A stretch of DNA of 64,000 nt from Flavobacteriales bacterium (GCA_020635455.1 JACJZT010000005.1:124001-188000); one strand, 5' to 3'. Counted from the stretch's first letter, positions 15,679 to 25,407 are shown. A program made the numbers and translations. The notes: generated by a model from the sequence alone, not told the origin.

Positions 15679-17451
15679 ATGCCCGTCAGGAAGTTAATTA
15701 TGATATTGGTGTTGATGAGCAGTAAATTGCTGTTTGCCCAAAATAAAATCACCCTGATCTCAAAAAAGGACTTACCGGAAGGTATTCAGTTAGAAAAAAT
15801 CGTTTCGGGTAAAAAAGCAGCAGAACTGGAATGCATAAAAGCGGTGAACCGAATGATGAACCTGGGATATCTGCTTGCCTCCTGCGACAGTATTTTATTG
15901 AAGAACGATACAGCGTATATTGATTTTTATGTTGGAAGGATCTATGCATGGGGCGATGTCAAATTTAAATACCTACCCAAGGAAATGATCAGGCAGTTTG
16001 GTTTTGACAAAACCACCAACGGAATTGTAAATCTCGAAAACTATAAAAAGTCGATGAACAAAACCCTGATCCATTTTGAAAATAAGGGTTATCCATTTGC
16101 TTATTTTTATTGGGATTCCATTCGTGTTTCCAACGATTCCATCATGGGTTCGCTCAGGTTTGAAAAAAACATTGCCATCACCTTCGATACGCTTGCCATA
16201 TATGGCGACGCAGGAGTGAACAAGCAGTTCCTTTACAATTATTTAGGGTTTAAACCCGGCCAATTGTATGAAGAAAACATTGTTAAAAAAATACCTAAAA
16301 AAATGTCCGGATTGCCGTTTACTTCCATGTTGAACAAACCGCAGATATATTTTGTAAATCAGAAGGCTATCGTTCTTCTGAACCTAAAGAAAAGAGCCAC
16401 CGACAGACTTGATGGTATTGTTGGTTTTGCACCCAATACGGGAACGCCCGACAATTCAAAATTACTCGTTACCGGCGAATTTCATCTTGATTTTAAAAAC
16501 CTCAAAGGAAGCGGTATTGGTTTGAGGCTTGACTGGCAAAGCTTTCAGGCCAGAAGTCAGGCTTTAAATGCAGGAATTGTACTACCCTACATTTTGAATC
16601 AACCCATAGGAGCAGATCTTTCAGCGGATTTTTTAAAATACGATACCTTTTACACCGAAACCAGATTCAACATTGGAATGCAATATCTTTATTCGGGTCT
16701 CAACAACCTTCGCATCTATTATGAGCAAAAAAATACCAACCTGATTTCGGTCGACACTTTCAACATTCGATCAACCGGTAAGATTTCAGACAAGACAGCA
16801 ATGAGGTCGAATCGTTACGGACTTGCTCTTTCCGACAATACTTTCGACAACAGACTTAGTCCCCAAAAAGGCTCGAGTACGGAAATCAACCTTTCAGTAT
16901 TTAAAAGAACCATTCTTAAGGATGACCGAATAAGTCGGGTAAAATTCTACGATACAAAAAGTAAATCGTATTACACGGTTTACGATTCAATGGAATTGGT
17001 AAATTTTCAGTTTTTGCTGCAATATCAGTTTTCAAAGGCCATAAAATTTTATAAAAAACTTGTTCTCTTCCCGGAACTTAAGGGTTTTCATTTACTTTCT
17101 CCCAATCTGTATTTTAATGAATTGACCCGTTTTGGAGGAAACTATACCCTAAGAGGATTTAATGAACAATCGCTGTTTGCAAGCTCATTAAATATTTTTA
17201 ATCTGGAAATACGTTATTTGCTGTCTGAAAATTCATTTTTAAAACTCTTCGGAAATGCGGCCTACTATGAGGATAAAAGTAACAGACCAAACAAGATCGA
17301 AAAGGATGTTCCATACGGATTTGGAGGAGGCATTAATTTAGAGACCGCAGGTGGGATTTTTAACATTAGTGTAGCTTTGGGAAAATCAAAATTCAATCCG
17401 ATAGATTTCAAAAACGCCAAGATACATTTTGGCCTGGTAAATTATTTTTAA
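15679..17451 (+). CDS. BamA/TamA-like outer-membrane beta-barrel protein
   Basis: The 590-residue protein starts with a signal peptide (MPVRKLIMILVLMSSKLLFA) and has a periplasmic region of POTRA-like repeats (residues about 30-220). The C-terminal Omp85-type barrel ends in an aromatic residue (NYF). The barrel carries GGNYTLRGFNEQS, equivalent to the conserved GG...RGF motif of the Omp85 family, and SDNTFDNRLSPQKGS. It is shorter than BamA and has few POTRA units, so it is more likely a TamA-like or lineage-specific translocator than the main assembly protein. It overlaps the downstream DUF4271 gene by one base. Confidence 0.8.
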   Translation: MPVRKLIMILVLMSSKLLFAQNKITLISKKDLPEGIQLEKIVSGKKAAELECIKAVNRMMNLGYLLASCDSILLKNDTAYIDFYVGRIYAWGDVKFKYLPKEMIRQFGFDKTTNGIVNLENYKKSMNKTLIHFENKGYPFAYFYWDSIRVSNDSIMGSLRFEKNIAITFDTLAIYGDAGVNKQFLYNYLGFKPGQLYEENIVKKIPKKMSGLPFTSMLNKPQIYFVNQKAIVLLNLKKRATDRLDGIVGFAPNTGTPDNSKLLVTGEFHLDFKNLKGSGIGLRLDWQSFQARSQALNAGIVLPYILNQPIGADLSADFLKYDTFYTETRFNIGMQYLYSGLNNLRIYYEQKNTNLISVDTFNIRSTGKISDKTAMRSNRYGLALSDNTFDNRLSPQKGSSTEINLSVFKRTILKDDRISRVKFYDTKSKSYYTVYDSMELVNFQFLLQYQFSKAIKFYKKLVLFPELKGFHLLSPNLYFNELTRFGGNYTLRGFNEQSLFASSLNIFNLEIRYLLSENSFLKLFGNAAYYEDKSNRPNKIEKDVPYGFGGGINLETAGGIFNISVALGKSKFNPIDFKNAKIHFGLVNYF

Positions 17452-18332
17452 TGAAATACCTTATTGCCATATTGAATTTTTGCCTGATTGCCGGAAATCT
17501 AAGAGCCGATTCAACCGATCTGATCCTAAATGACAGCAGTGCACCTGCAGTATTAAATGTTACGGATTCCGAAGCAGATAGTCAGGTATTCATGAATACC
17601 GTAAAGCCAGAACCTGAAGAAAGCGACTCAGTGGTAAACGGAGAGATTCTTCCTGAAGCGGTAAGCCGAACCCAAAACAAAGAGGTCTGGGTTTTTGTGG
17701 TATGTTGCCTCACATTTTTCCTTGCCGGACTCAATCGACGCATAAACGAGAAAAAACACGATCAATCGGTTCTGGGTTTTCTGAATTTTAATTTCATCGG
17801 TCAAGCAATGGACCGGTCCTTTTATGAATTCAATATACACCAGTTGTTTAGTTTTATTGTACACAACCTTATTCTTGCACTATGGTGCTTTTATTTTCTG
17901 AAGGACAGTGAACTGAAATTTGTACCCAACAACTTGCTTTTTTTCACCTTATTATTCTTTTTTATCGCGCTTGTTTACCTGTTTAAATTCTTTTTTCAAT
18001 ACCTGTCCTTAAATATTTTACAAATTAATGACCTTCCGGTTTTATTGGTAAAATGTACGGTTGGTTTGGGTTATCTGGCATTGCTGATCTCTCTTCCGGT
18101 ATTCATGGCCCTATATTACATGGAGTCGGTTGAGTGGAGCTCGGTACTGATGAATACATTTGCAATATTAATGCTGGGGTATCTTAGCTTTCGTTCAATA
18201 AAGTATGCCCAACTGTTCATGCAGTTTTTTAGAACAAGTATTGTATACAATATTATTTATTTTTGCGGCTTGGAATTAATTCCTCTGTTGGTTTTCATCA
18301 AACTGAGCATGGGAATTTTTCAGGTAAACTAA
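17451..18332 (+). CDS. DUF4271 membrane protein
   Basis: The 293-residue protein has a signal-like N-terminus, an acidic spacer, then a transmembrane segment (VWVFVVCCLTFFLAGLNRRI) and at least six further membrane spans in the C-terminal half. The family is confined to Bacteroidota and usually sits immediately before the uroporphyrinogen-III synthase gene, as here (13 bp gap). No biochemical role is established. Sharing an operon with an Omp85-like barrel gene could point to envelope biogenesis. Confidence 0.8.
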   Translation: MKYLIAILNFCLIAGNLRADSTDLILNDSSAPAVLNVTDSEADSQVFMNTVKPEPEESDSVVNGEILPEAVSRTQNKEVWVFVVCCLTFFLAGLNRRINEKKHDQSVLGFLNFNFIGQAMDRSFYEFNIHQLFSFIVHNLILALWCFYFLKDSELKFVPNNLLFFTLLFFFIALVYLFKFFFQYLSLNILQINDLPVLLVKCTVGLGYLALLISLPVFMALYYMESVEWSSVLMNTFAILMLGYLSFRSIKYAQLFMQFFRTSIVYNIIYFCGLELIPLLVFIKLSMGIFQVN

Positions 18333-18344
18333 AAATTTAATAAA

Positions 18345-19091
18345 TTGAAAATTAAAAGCATTCTCGTTTCACAACCCGACCCGGGCGACAAGAGGACCAT
18401 TTACCACACCTTAGCTGAAAAATTCAATTTAAAATTAGATTACAGACCTTTTATCGAGCTCGAAAGCATTCCCGGTAAGGAATTGCGCAAACAAAAGATC
18501 AATATCCTGGATTACTCTGCCATCATCTTTAATTCCAGAAATGCAGTAGACAATTTTTTCAGAGTTGTTGAAGAGCTCAAAGTAGATCTGCCTATTACAA
18601 TGAAATACTTTTGTTTCAACGAAGGCATTTCACTTTACATACAAAAATATACCGTACTTAGAAAACGAAAGGTTTTTTACGGAAAAGGTTCTGAAAAAGA
18701 ATTTCTGGCGGAAATTAAAAAACACCACGACGAACACTATCTGTTTCCGTGTTCCGATATTAGAAAGGCGACCATACCTGATTTCCTGATTGAGAATAAT
18801 ATAAAACATCAGGAAGCTATTTTTTATAAAACGGTTACCTCTGACCTAAGTGACCTGGCAGATGTGTATTACGACATCATTGTATTTTTCAGTCCGGCAG
18901 ATATAAAATCGCTCTTCGATAATTTTCCTGATTTTAAACAAAACAACACCAATATTGCAGGTTTTGGCAGAACAACGGACCTGGCCATACTTGAGGCCGG
19001 CTTGGTAAATAACATCAAGGCCCCCACACCGGATTGCCCCAGCATGGTTTCTGCCTTAGAAAAGTTTATACTTGCTTCCAACAAAAATTAA
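18345..19091 (+). CDS. hemD: Uroporphyrinogen-III synthase
   Basis: The 248-residue protein starts from TTG. It has the two-lobed HemD pattern: ILVSQPDPGD at the start, YSAIIFNSRNAVDNFFRVVE (residues about 60-80), and the conserved YDIIVFFSPADIKSLFDNFP with a closing AGFGRTTDLAILEAGL and PTPDCPSMVSALEKF. HemD closes hydroxymethylbilane to uroporphyrinogen III in haem biosynthesis. Sequence conservation is low across this family, but the DUF4271 context supports the call. It overlaps the convergent gene by four bases. Confidence 0.85.
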   Translation: MKIKSILVSQPDPGDKRTIYHTLAEKFNLKLDYRPFIELESIPGKELRKQKINILDYSAIIFNSRNAVDNFFRVVEELKVDLPITMKYFCFNEGISLYIQKYTVLRKRKVFYGKGSEKEFLAEIKKHHDEHYLFPCSDIRKATIPDFLIENNIKHQEAIFYKTVTSDLSDLADVYYDIIVFFSPADIKSLFDNFPDFKQNNTNIAGFGRTTDLAILEAGLVNNIKAPTPDCPSMVSALEKFILASNKN

Positions 19092-20293
19092 TCTCCGCAA
19101 CTGAGCAGGTGGTACATCCACCTTTTCCCTTCCATATCTGTTGCAAAAAACAAGAAGTTCTTTCCCGGCTTCTTTAATCCATACCTTTTTCGCAGATCAT
19201 CCGGCTTTTCAAGGAAATTTCTGACCGTTATATCCGCCCGGTCAATTTGGTTCATTTTTAAATATTCCTGAATGAACTTAGGCTTATACACGATCTTTTG
19301 CAATACTTTAAAAGTCCTTCCCATGAAGTTGTTGAGCAATAAATCGGAAACGAAAAAGTACGTGTTCGGGCCGAGCATCTTAAGATTGTTCACCGCAGCA
19401 TAACAAGCAGCAAGTTCAGCCTTAATGATGGAATTATCTGGTTCATATAAATATTGCCCTTCAGATGAATATTCCGGTTTTAGAACGGCCTTTCCGCTTT
19501 TGAATTTTTGCAATCCTTTTGGCGAGATCTTTATGGCTTCCGTTTGAGGAGATTTGTTTTTTTGAGAAGAGATTTTCAAACATATCAGTAATTCTTTTAC
19601 TTCCTCCTGAAAGGAAATTACCAATATACGGGATAGTTGTGGAAACGTATTTTTAAGGTAGGTAAGGTCTATTAAGGGCGAAAGTTTTACCCATACCTCT
19701 CCGCCAAGGGAAAGCATCCGTTCAATATTTGAAAGAACATCCGGCCGGCAATGTTCGAGTTTAAAAACCCTTCCTTCACCGGGTCTACGGTCCGGATCAA
19801 GATAAATCAGGTCATACCTCCGACCCGTTTTTAAAAATTCAATACCATCGCACAAATGTCTTTTTACATTTTTTATTCCAAGACGACCGAGGTTGAATAA
19901 GGCAATTTCATGAATATCCGGGTCGATTTCACAGGAGTCGATATGCTTTGCCAATGTTGAAAAAGCCCAGTCATCAACCCCCAGACCTCCGCATAAATTT
20001 AATATCTTTTTGGATTCAAGGTCCATCTCTCTTGCCTTTAATTCAGCTACACTCTCAGAGGTGCTTTGTTCAAATGATTTTGCATTCAGGGCGGCTCTAA
20101 ATTTGTAATGTACAGGTAATTTTATTTTAGCTTTTTGATAAAGAGAAATCAGTGTGGCGGCCGCTTTAACATCAATATCAGGGTATTTTGAAGCGTTTAA
20201 GGCGAGTTGTTTTACATCGCTGTTCAAATGCCTCTCAATAAAATCAGACAAAGTTTCGTTCTTTAATAAGTTAATTATTGTTTTACTTTGCAC
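19088..20293 (-). CDS. THUMP-like SAM-dependent methyltransferase
   Basis: The 401-residue protein contains a methyltransferase fold (motif I ILNLCGGLGVDDWAFSTLAK, then DPDIHEIALFNLGRLGIKNV and YDLIYLDPDRRPGEG with a DPPY-like DPDR motif). It ends in a THUMP-like C-terminal domain (LEKPDDLRKRYGLKKPGKNF). This combination is a Bacteroidota family annotated as a class I methyltransferase with THUMP-like domain, probably acting on RNA. The target is unknown. It is a complete single gene and convergent with hemD. Confidence 0.85.
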   Translation of the reverse strand: MQSKTIINLLKNETLSDFIERHLNSDVKQLALNASKYPDIDVKAAATLISLYQKAKIKLPVHYKFRAALNAKSFEQSTSESVAELKAREMDLESKKILNLCGGLGVDDWAFSTLAKHIDSCEIDPDIHEIALFNLGRLGIKNVKRHLCDGIEFLKTGRRYDLIYLDPDRRPGEGRVFKLEHCRPDVLSNIERMLSLGGEVWVKLSPLIDLTYLKNTFPQLSRILVISFQEEVKELLICLKISSQKNKSPQTEAIKISPKGLQKFKSGKAVLKPEYSSEGQYLYEPDNSIIKAELAACYAAVNNLKMLGPNTYFFVSDLLLNNFMGRTFKVLQKIVYKPKFIQEYLKMNQIDRADITVRNFLEKPDDLRKRYGLKKPGKNFLFFATDMEGKRWMYHLLSCGD

Positions 20294-20307
20294 TAATATT
20301 TTAAATT

Positions 20308-20421
20308 ATGAAGATTAAAAATGTGATTTTATTGGCCTTATTGGCATTGTGTTTGGGTTTTGCTTCATGTAAATCCGGTGGTTTTGGCAGAAAGGACAAG
20401 TGTCCCGGTATGAATATGTGA
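20308..20421 (+). CDS. 37-residue lipoprotein
   Basis: A short gene with start ATG at 20308 and TGA at 20419 encodes MKIKNVILLALLALCLGFAS followed by a Cys (lipobox FASC) and a 16-residue mature tail rich in Gly, Lys and Cys (SGGFGRKDKCPGM). Tiny lipoproteins with a Gly/Cys tail are widespread in Bacteroidota and are often missed. The A+T-rich upstream region contains no clear promoter box. It lies between two genes on the opposite strand. Confidence 0.7.
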   Translation: MKIKNVILLALLALCLGFASCKSGGFGRKDKCPGMNM

Positions 20422-20475
20422 TCCGGATAGAACGATCTCACGTCTTCATCCCGAATTTTCATCCAAACGATCGGA

Positions 20476-20886
20476 TCAGTAATATTCAAACGTAACAGTT
20501 TGAAGTATATCTGCTGAAAGACTTTTGGCTACCGGACAATTAATGGCTGCTTCTTCGAGGATTTCTTTCTGAGCATCCGTAAAGTCCAGATCTTCCACAC
20601 GGAGGTTTATTACAATTTCACTTATCCTTCTTGGATTGTCGGCCATAATTTTATCAATTGAGGCAAACATATCGCCTACCTTGAAATTGTTTGCTTTGGA
20701 TTTAATTCCCATTAAGGTCATCATGCAATTGCCAAGCGCATTGCTTACAAGATCGGTAGGTGAGAACGATTCGCCTGTTCCGTGATTGTCCACCGGAGCA
20801 TCTGTGTTTATTTCAACTCCCGATTGTAAATGTTTTGAAACCGTTCGTAAATTACCCTTATAGCTAATTTCTGAAATTTTAGTCAT
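20476..20886 (-). CDS. OsmC-family peroxiredoxin-like protein
   Basis: The 136-residue protein has the OsmC layout: N-terminal beta strands, then FSPTDLVSNALGNCMMTLMG with the first redox Cys (residues about 47-66), and the C-terminal VEDLDFTDAQKEILEEAAINCP with the second Cys. OsmC/YhfA proteins reduce organic hydroperoxides or act in related thiol chemistry. The length is normal. The upstream 70 bp holds a TAATTTTG promoter box. Confidence 0.9.
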   Translation of the reverse strand: MTKISEISYKGNLRTVSKHLQSGVEINTDAPVDNHGTGESFSPTDLVSNALGNCMMTLMGIKSKANNFKVGDMFASIDKIMADNPRRISEIVINLRVEDLDFTDAQKEILEEAAINCPVAKSLSADILQTVTFEYY

Positions 20887-20913
20887 TTGTTGTATCTATG
20901 TATTAAGGTTTAT

Positions 20914-20921
20914 CAAAATTA
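20914..20921 (-). promoter_or_regulatory. -7 promoter box for the OsmC-family gene
   Basis: The reverse strand reads TAATTTTG (TAnnTTTG), 28 bp before the ATG. Confidence 0.45.
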
Positions 20922-20941
20922 ATATTATTTTTACACAACCA

Positions 20942-21664
20942 ATGCCCAGATACCCCTTATTTACACTGATTATTTTCATTGCTTTCACCAGCTTTGGACA
21001 GATCGGTGAAAAGTCATTTTTCGGGGGAGTTCTCTATAAATCATCCGGTCTTGGTCTTGCCTTTCAAAGTAAGACCGAAATCAATGAAAAAATGGGCAAA
21101 CAGATCGATCTCGAACTTTCTACCTTCCGCCATCCACAGGAAGTTAAGACCTTTAATACAGAGATCAGTAACCCAACTCCTTATGTTTACGGAAAATTAA
21201 ACAAGGCTGCATTGCTCAAACTTTATTACTCTAGGTCGTATAAACTAACCCAGTTTAACGATGCACAGCGCGTGGGAGTGGATGTTACCTTTGGAGGAGG
21301 CCTTATACTTGCTTTCCTGAAACCGGTTTACATCAATCTTATCTATCCCGACAACCTTGGTTCAGAAACCATCGTATCCGAAAAGTACGATCCCGATAAG
21401 CACAAAGATAAAAATCAAATAGCCGGATATTCCAATGGAAGACTGGGGTGGAACGAACTTGCAACAAGGCCCGGACTGCACCTGTCTGCCGGAGCCGGAT
21501 TTACCTGGGGATATTTTACAAATTACCCGAAGCGTCTCGAAACAGGCTTTTATGTTGAGGCCTTTAATTCGGGCTTGCCTTTAATGGCTTTTGCGAAGAA
21601 TAAACCTTTAAATGAAGGTGTTTATGTGAAACTCTTTATCGGTAAAAGAAATTATAAGAATTAA
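20942..21664 (+). CDS. Exported conserved hypothetical protein, probable outer-membrane barrel
   Basis: The 240-residue protein has a signal peptide (MPRYPLFTLIIFIAFTSFGQ) and alternating polar/aromatic strands, for example AALLKLYYSRSYKLTQFNDA and GVDVTFGGGLILAFLKPVYI, ending KLFIGKRNYKN. This matches a small family of Bacteroidota outer-membrane proteins of unknown function. It is separated from lipA by about 55 bp with a separate promoter, so the two may not be functionally related. Confidence 0.65.
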   Translation: MPRYPLFTLIIFIAFTSFGQIGEKSFFGGVLYKSSGLGLAFQSKTEINEKMGKQIDLELSTFRHPQEVKTFNTEISNPTPYVYGKLNKAALLKLYYSRSYKLTQFNDAQRVGVDVTFGGGLILAFLKPVYINLIYPDNLGSETIVSEKYDPDKHKDKNQIAGYSNGRLGWNELATRPGLHLSAGAGFTWGYFTNYPKRLETGFYVEAFNSGLPLMAFAKNKPLNEGVYVKLFIGKRNYKN

Positions 21665-21699
21665 GCATTTGAATTGATACATTAATTGCATTAAAAAAA

Positions 21700-21707
21700 T
21701 ATATTTG
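21700..21707 (+). promoter_or_regulatory. -7 promoter box for lipA
   Basis: TATATTTG matches TAnnTTTG, 11 bp before the lipA ATG. A TTG about 23 bp upstream (21674-21676) may be the -33 element. Confidence 0.5.
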
Positions 21708-21718
21708 CGGAATTAAGC

Positions 21719-22588
21719 ATGTTTGAAACCCCTACCTTAGACAGACCCAATAAAAGAACCAAGCCGGACTGGCTTAAGGTTAAAATTCCAGGGGGGACTG
21801 AATACAGTAAAGTTAAACAGATCGTAAAGGACAATTCGCTACACACGATATGCCAGGACGGTAATTGTCCCAATATGGCTGAATGCTGGGGTGTTGGAAC
21901 GGCCACACTTATGATCCTTGGAAACATTTGTACCCGGTCCTGCTCATTTTGTGCAGTACTAACCGGCCGACCAAATGAATACGATCTGAATGAACCCGAC
22001 AGAGTGGCCGAAGCGGTACGAAAGATGCAACTGAAACATTGTGTGATCACCTCAGTAAACAGAGATGAACTAAGCGACAAAGGAAGTTTGGTTTGGGCAT
22101 TGACCATTCGCAGAATTAAAGAATTGAATCCGGAAACGACCATCGAAACCCTTATCCCGGATTTTAAGGCTGACTGGGAAGCATTGTACAGAGTAACCGA
22201 TGAAAAACCGGAGGTGATCTCCCACAATATGGAAACCGTTAAGAGACTCTACCGCATGGTGCGCCCTCAGGCGAAATACGAAAGAAGTCTGGAGCAGATC
22301 AAAAGAACCCGTGAAAAGGGAATCAGAACCAAAAGCGGAATTATGGTGGGATTGGGTGAGACGGAAGATGAGGTTTTTGAAATTATGTCAGACCTCCTTA
22401 AGAACGGATGCAATGTACTTACCATAGGTCAGTATCTGCAACCAACAAAAATGCATTTAACGGTGAAGGAATTTGTAAGTCCTGAACAGTTTGGAAAATA
22501 TAAAACAATCGGAGAAGATATGGGTTTTGATATTGTTGAATCGGGACCTATGGTTCGCTCCTCATACCATGCAGAAAAACACATTTAA
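21719..22588 (+). CDS. lipA: Lipoyl synthase (radical SAM)
   Basis: The 289-residue enzyme inserts two sulfurs into protein-bound octanoyl groups. It carries the auxiliary cluster motif CQDGNCPNMAECW (CxxxxCxxxxxC) at residues about 42-54, the radical SAM motif CTRSCSFC, and the C-terminal RSSYHAE with the conserved Ser ligand region. It supplies lipoate cofactor for the complexes that use LpdA, encoded 16 kb away. Complete, normal length. Confidence 0.97.
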   Translation: MFETPTLDRPNKRTKPDWLKVKIPGGTEYSKVKQIVKDNSLHTICQDGNCPNMAECWGVGTATLMILGNICTRSCSFCAVLTGRPNEYDLNEPDRVAEAVRKMQLKHCVITSVNRDELSDKGSLVWALTIRRIKELNPETTIETLIPDFKADWEALYRVTDEKPEVISHNMETVKRLYRMVRPQAKYERSLEQIKRTREKGIRTKSGIMVGLGETEDEVFEIMSDLLKNGCNVLTIGQYLQPTKMHLTVKEFVSPEQFGKYKTIGEDMGFDIVESGPMVRSSYHAEKHI

Positions 22589-22605
22589 ACATTAAAACAA
22601 TAATT

Positions 22606-25251
22606 ATGAAGAAATATTTACTATTTACCCTAGCCTTTGTAGGTACTGCAAGCGCCATCTTCTTCAGTATGAATAAAAGCCGGGATTATTACAGCTACAA
22701 CGCATATCCCAATGCAAAACAGGGCCACGCCATCAATGGCATGGAATTTATTTACAAGATGAAGGCCAATCATATTACCGGAATTCTTGATGTAAAGGAT
22801 GTAATGGCTGCAAAGCAACAGATCAATAACATGCGTTTGAATAAGGCAGGTTTTCCATTGGTCTGGACCGAATCAGGTCCGGATAACGTTGGTGGAAGAT
22901 GCCGTACAATACTAATTGACAAGGATGACCCGAACGTTCTGTATGCTGCCGGGGTTTCCGGGGGTATTTTTAAATCTACCAATGCAGCTGCTTCATGGAA
23001 AGCCCTTGACGATGCGATGAGTACTTTGGCTTTTCAAAGTTCATGTCAGGATAAGGATGGTAACATCTATTTCGGTTCAGGAGAAAACGCTGGTGGTTTT
23101 GGTGGAAGTCCGGACCGCGAAGGATCCGCCTTCCCCGGTGAAGGGATCTTTAAATCTACCGATGGACAAACTTTCACTCAGCTGGCTACTACAAAAGGAT
23201 TTAACTATGTGAACTGCATGGCCTACAGCCCAAAAGACAATGTTATTTATGCAGGTACTGAATCAAATCTGAAATACTCTGACGATGGAGGGGCTACCTG
23301 GAAAAATGTGTTTACAGGATTGTGCCGGGATGTTAAAGTTACCAAAGAAGGAACCGTTCTTGCCTATATGGGAGCTAAGATCTATCGTTCCACAACCGGA
23401 ACTGTTGCAAATAGTTATACTGCTGCAACCGGTATTACAGGAGGTTTCAACCGAATGGTTCTTGCGATCTCTCCACAGGACCCAAACTATGTTTACGTTC
23501 TGACCTCTGCTTCCAATAACTTTGGTGGATTGTTTCAGTCCACAGATGGAGGGATTAGCTTTAATGAGATCGTTCCCGGAGGAAGTACTTTTTTCAATCC
23601 TTTGAATCAGGGTGCAGGCGGACAGGGAAATTACGACCTGTGCGTAGCAGTTCACCCCCGCGACAAGAAAAAGGTATTCATGGGTGGGGTAATTATGGCC
23701 GAATGGACCGAAACCAAAGGCCCGATCGAAGTTAATAATGGTACCCATAGCGATCATCACTGGTTCATCTTTGATACCATTTCATCCCCAATGAGAATGT
23801 ACAACGGAAACGATGGAGGGGTATACCGATCCGTAAATGAAAAATTTAATTATTTCGCACCTTATAACATTGGATTTAATGTGACCCAATTCTACGGTAT
23901 TGCTGCAAACTCTAACGGAGATATTATTGGTGGTACGCAAGATAACGGAACACAATATATCAGTAAGGTAGGCACCGAAAAAATGAGGGCTGAAGCCATT
24001 TACGGCGGTGACGGCTTTCGTTGTGAAATTTCAAAAAAAGATAAAAATGCCTTTGTAGTTGAATCGTATTACGGAAACATTGCCAGATCTCAGAACAAAG
24101 GAGCCAGTACAGGAAGCATCCTGGATAAACGCGTTCCCCGATTTAAACTCAATTCTTCCGGTGGTCTTGAAGCTGACCCAAAAGGCAACTATATACAGGC
24201 ACCTTTCAATACCGCAATTAAACTGGTTGAAGTTCAGGATACCATTAATCGTTTGTTCGTGGGTGCCAATTCAGATGTATGGATGGTTGAACATGTTATC
24301 AATCCATCTAAAAACCCAACCTGGTTTAAGGTTGCTACGGTTAACCAAACCCATGTTATTGAAGCTTCCGATGATGGTAAACATATTTTTATCGGAAGAA
24401 GCGGCGCACTTACCAGAGTAACTATTCCAACCGATACTGCGGGTCATCATTTTTATTTTGATACCCTTGACAATCTCAACCCTGCCAACATTTATCCCGG
24501 AATTAAAGAGGATAATATTTATGGTAATTTGCCTGCCGGACGTTTTATAACCGGTATTGCCATAGACCGTCTGGATGCAAATAAAGTGCTTGTTACCATG
24601 GGTAACTACGGAAGTACAAACTTTATTTATTATTCTGAAGACGCTTTGGCACCCGCTCCCACTTGGAGAGAAGTTCAGGGTAATTTGCCAAGAATGCCGG
24701 TTTTTGATGCTGAATTTGTGTACGATAAGCCTGGTATGGTTGTTATAGGTACTGAATTCGGGATCTGGGGTACCACAAATATTAACGCTACTACCGTGAG
24801 CTGGCAGGAACAAAATCAAGGAGTTAGTGCAAGCAAACCTTTCCCAAGAGTTGCGGTATTTGAATTAAGACAGGTTGAAAGCCACCCTGGAGATGATGGA
24901 TCAATTATTGTGGCCGGAACGCATGGTCGGGGTATATTTGAAACCAGTACTCTTTACGCTCCATCTTCTATTCGTAATACCTCCGGGAAGGAAACCGTTA
25001 AAATGGTCGTGTACCCAAATCCGGTTCAGGATTTTGCCAACCTGAGGTTTAGCATTAAACAAAAAGACAATATCCGTGTTAAGGTGATGGACCTTAGTGG
25101 TAAGGTTGTTTATTCAGAACAACTAACCAATCAAAACACAGGTAGTAAATTAATTAAGGTTCCCGTAAACGATCTGATCAACGGAACCTATGTGGTGAGT
25201 ATAACCGGAAATTACCATAAAGGTGCAAGCAAAATTATTGTTCAGCACTGA
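22606..25251 (+). CDS. Sortilin/BNR-repeat exported protein with T9SS sorting domain
   Basis: The 881-residue protein has a signal anchor (MKKYLLFTLAFVGTASAIFF). It then has a beta-propeller of VPS10/BNR repeats (GGIFKSTNAAASWKALDDAM, GIFKSTDGQTFTQLA, YSDDGGATWKNV, LFQSTDGGISFNEI and similar Asp-box units, residues about 90-780). The C-terminus is a type A T9SS domain (MVVYPNPVQDFANLRFSIKQ and NGTYVVSITG). It is expected to be exported by the PorSS machinery and surface-attached. The substrate is unknown; related glycosidase-like propellers often bind polysaccharide. It starts 17 bp after lipA, and a terminator follows. Confidence 0.88.
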   Translation: MKKYLLFTLAFVGTASAIFFSMNKSRDYYSYNAYPNAKQGHAINGMEFIYKMKANHITGILDVKDVMAAKQQINNMRLNKAGFPLVWTESGPDNVGGRCRTILIDKDDPNVLYAAGVSGGIFKSTNAAASWKALDDAMSTLAFQSSCQDKDGNIYFGSGENAGGFGGSPDREGSAFPGEGIFKSTDGQTFTQLATTKGFNYVNCMAYSPKDNVIYAGTESNLKYSDDGGATWKNVFTGLCRDVKVTKEGTVLAYMGAKIYRSTTGTVANSYTAATGITGGFNRMVLAISPQDPNYVYVLTSASNNFGGLFQSTDGGISFNEIVPGGSTFFNPLNQGAGGQGNYDLCVAVHPRDKKKVFMGGVIMAEWTETKGPIEVNNGTHSDHHWFIFDTISSPMRMYNGNDGGVYRSVNEKFNYFAPYNIGFNVTQFYGIAANSNGDIIGGTQDNGTQYISKVGTEKMRAEAIYGGDGFRCEISKKDKNAFVVESYYGNIARSQNKGASTGSILDKRVPRFKLNSSGGLEADPKGNYIQAPFNTAIKLVEVQDTINRLFVGANSDVWMVEHVINPSKNPTWFKVATVNQTHVIEASDDGKHIFIGRSGALTRVTIPTDTAGHHFYFDTLDNLNPANIYPGIKEDNIYGNLPAGRFITGIAIDRLDANKVLVTMGNYGSTNFIYYSEDALAPAPTWREVQGNLPRMPVFDAEFVYDKPGMVVIGTEFGIWGTTNINATTVSWQEQNQGVSASKPFPRVAVFELRQVESHPGDDGSIIVAGTHGRGIFETSTLYAPSSIRNTSGKETVKMVVYPNPVQDFANLRFSIKQKDNIRVKVMDLSGKVVYSEQLTNQNTGSKLIKVPVNDLINGTYVVSITGNYHKGASKIIVQH

Positions 25252-25270
25252 TTCATAAACTAAATACAGA

Positions 25271-25306
25271 AAGCCGTCCTGATCTTTATAGGACGGCTTT
25301 TTTTTT
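25271..25306 (+). terminator. Rho-independent terminator after the sortilin-like gene
   Basis: AAGCCGTCCT pairs perfectly with AGGACGGCTT across a 9-base loop, followed by a run of Ts. Confidence 0.92.
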
Positions 25307-25407
25307 ACCGACACATTTTCCGGCTATGCTGTACTTACTTATAATCCCTCTAATCAATACTTTTAAAGTTCCCTGCTAAATAAAAGGTTCTTTTATAGGG
25401 ATATTTT

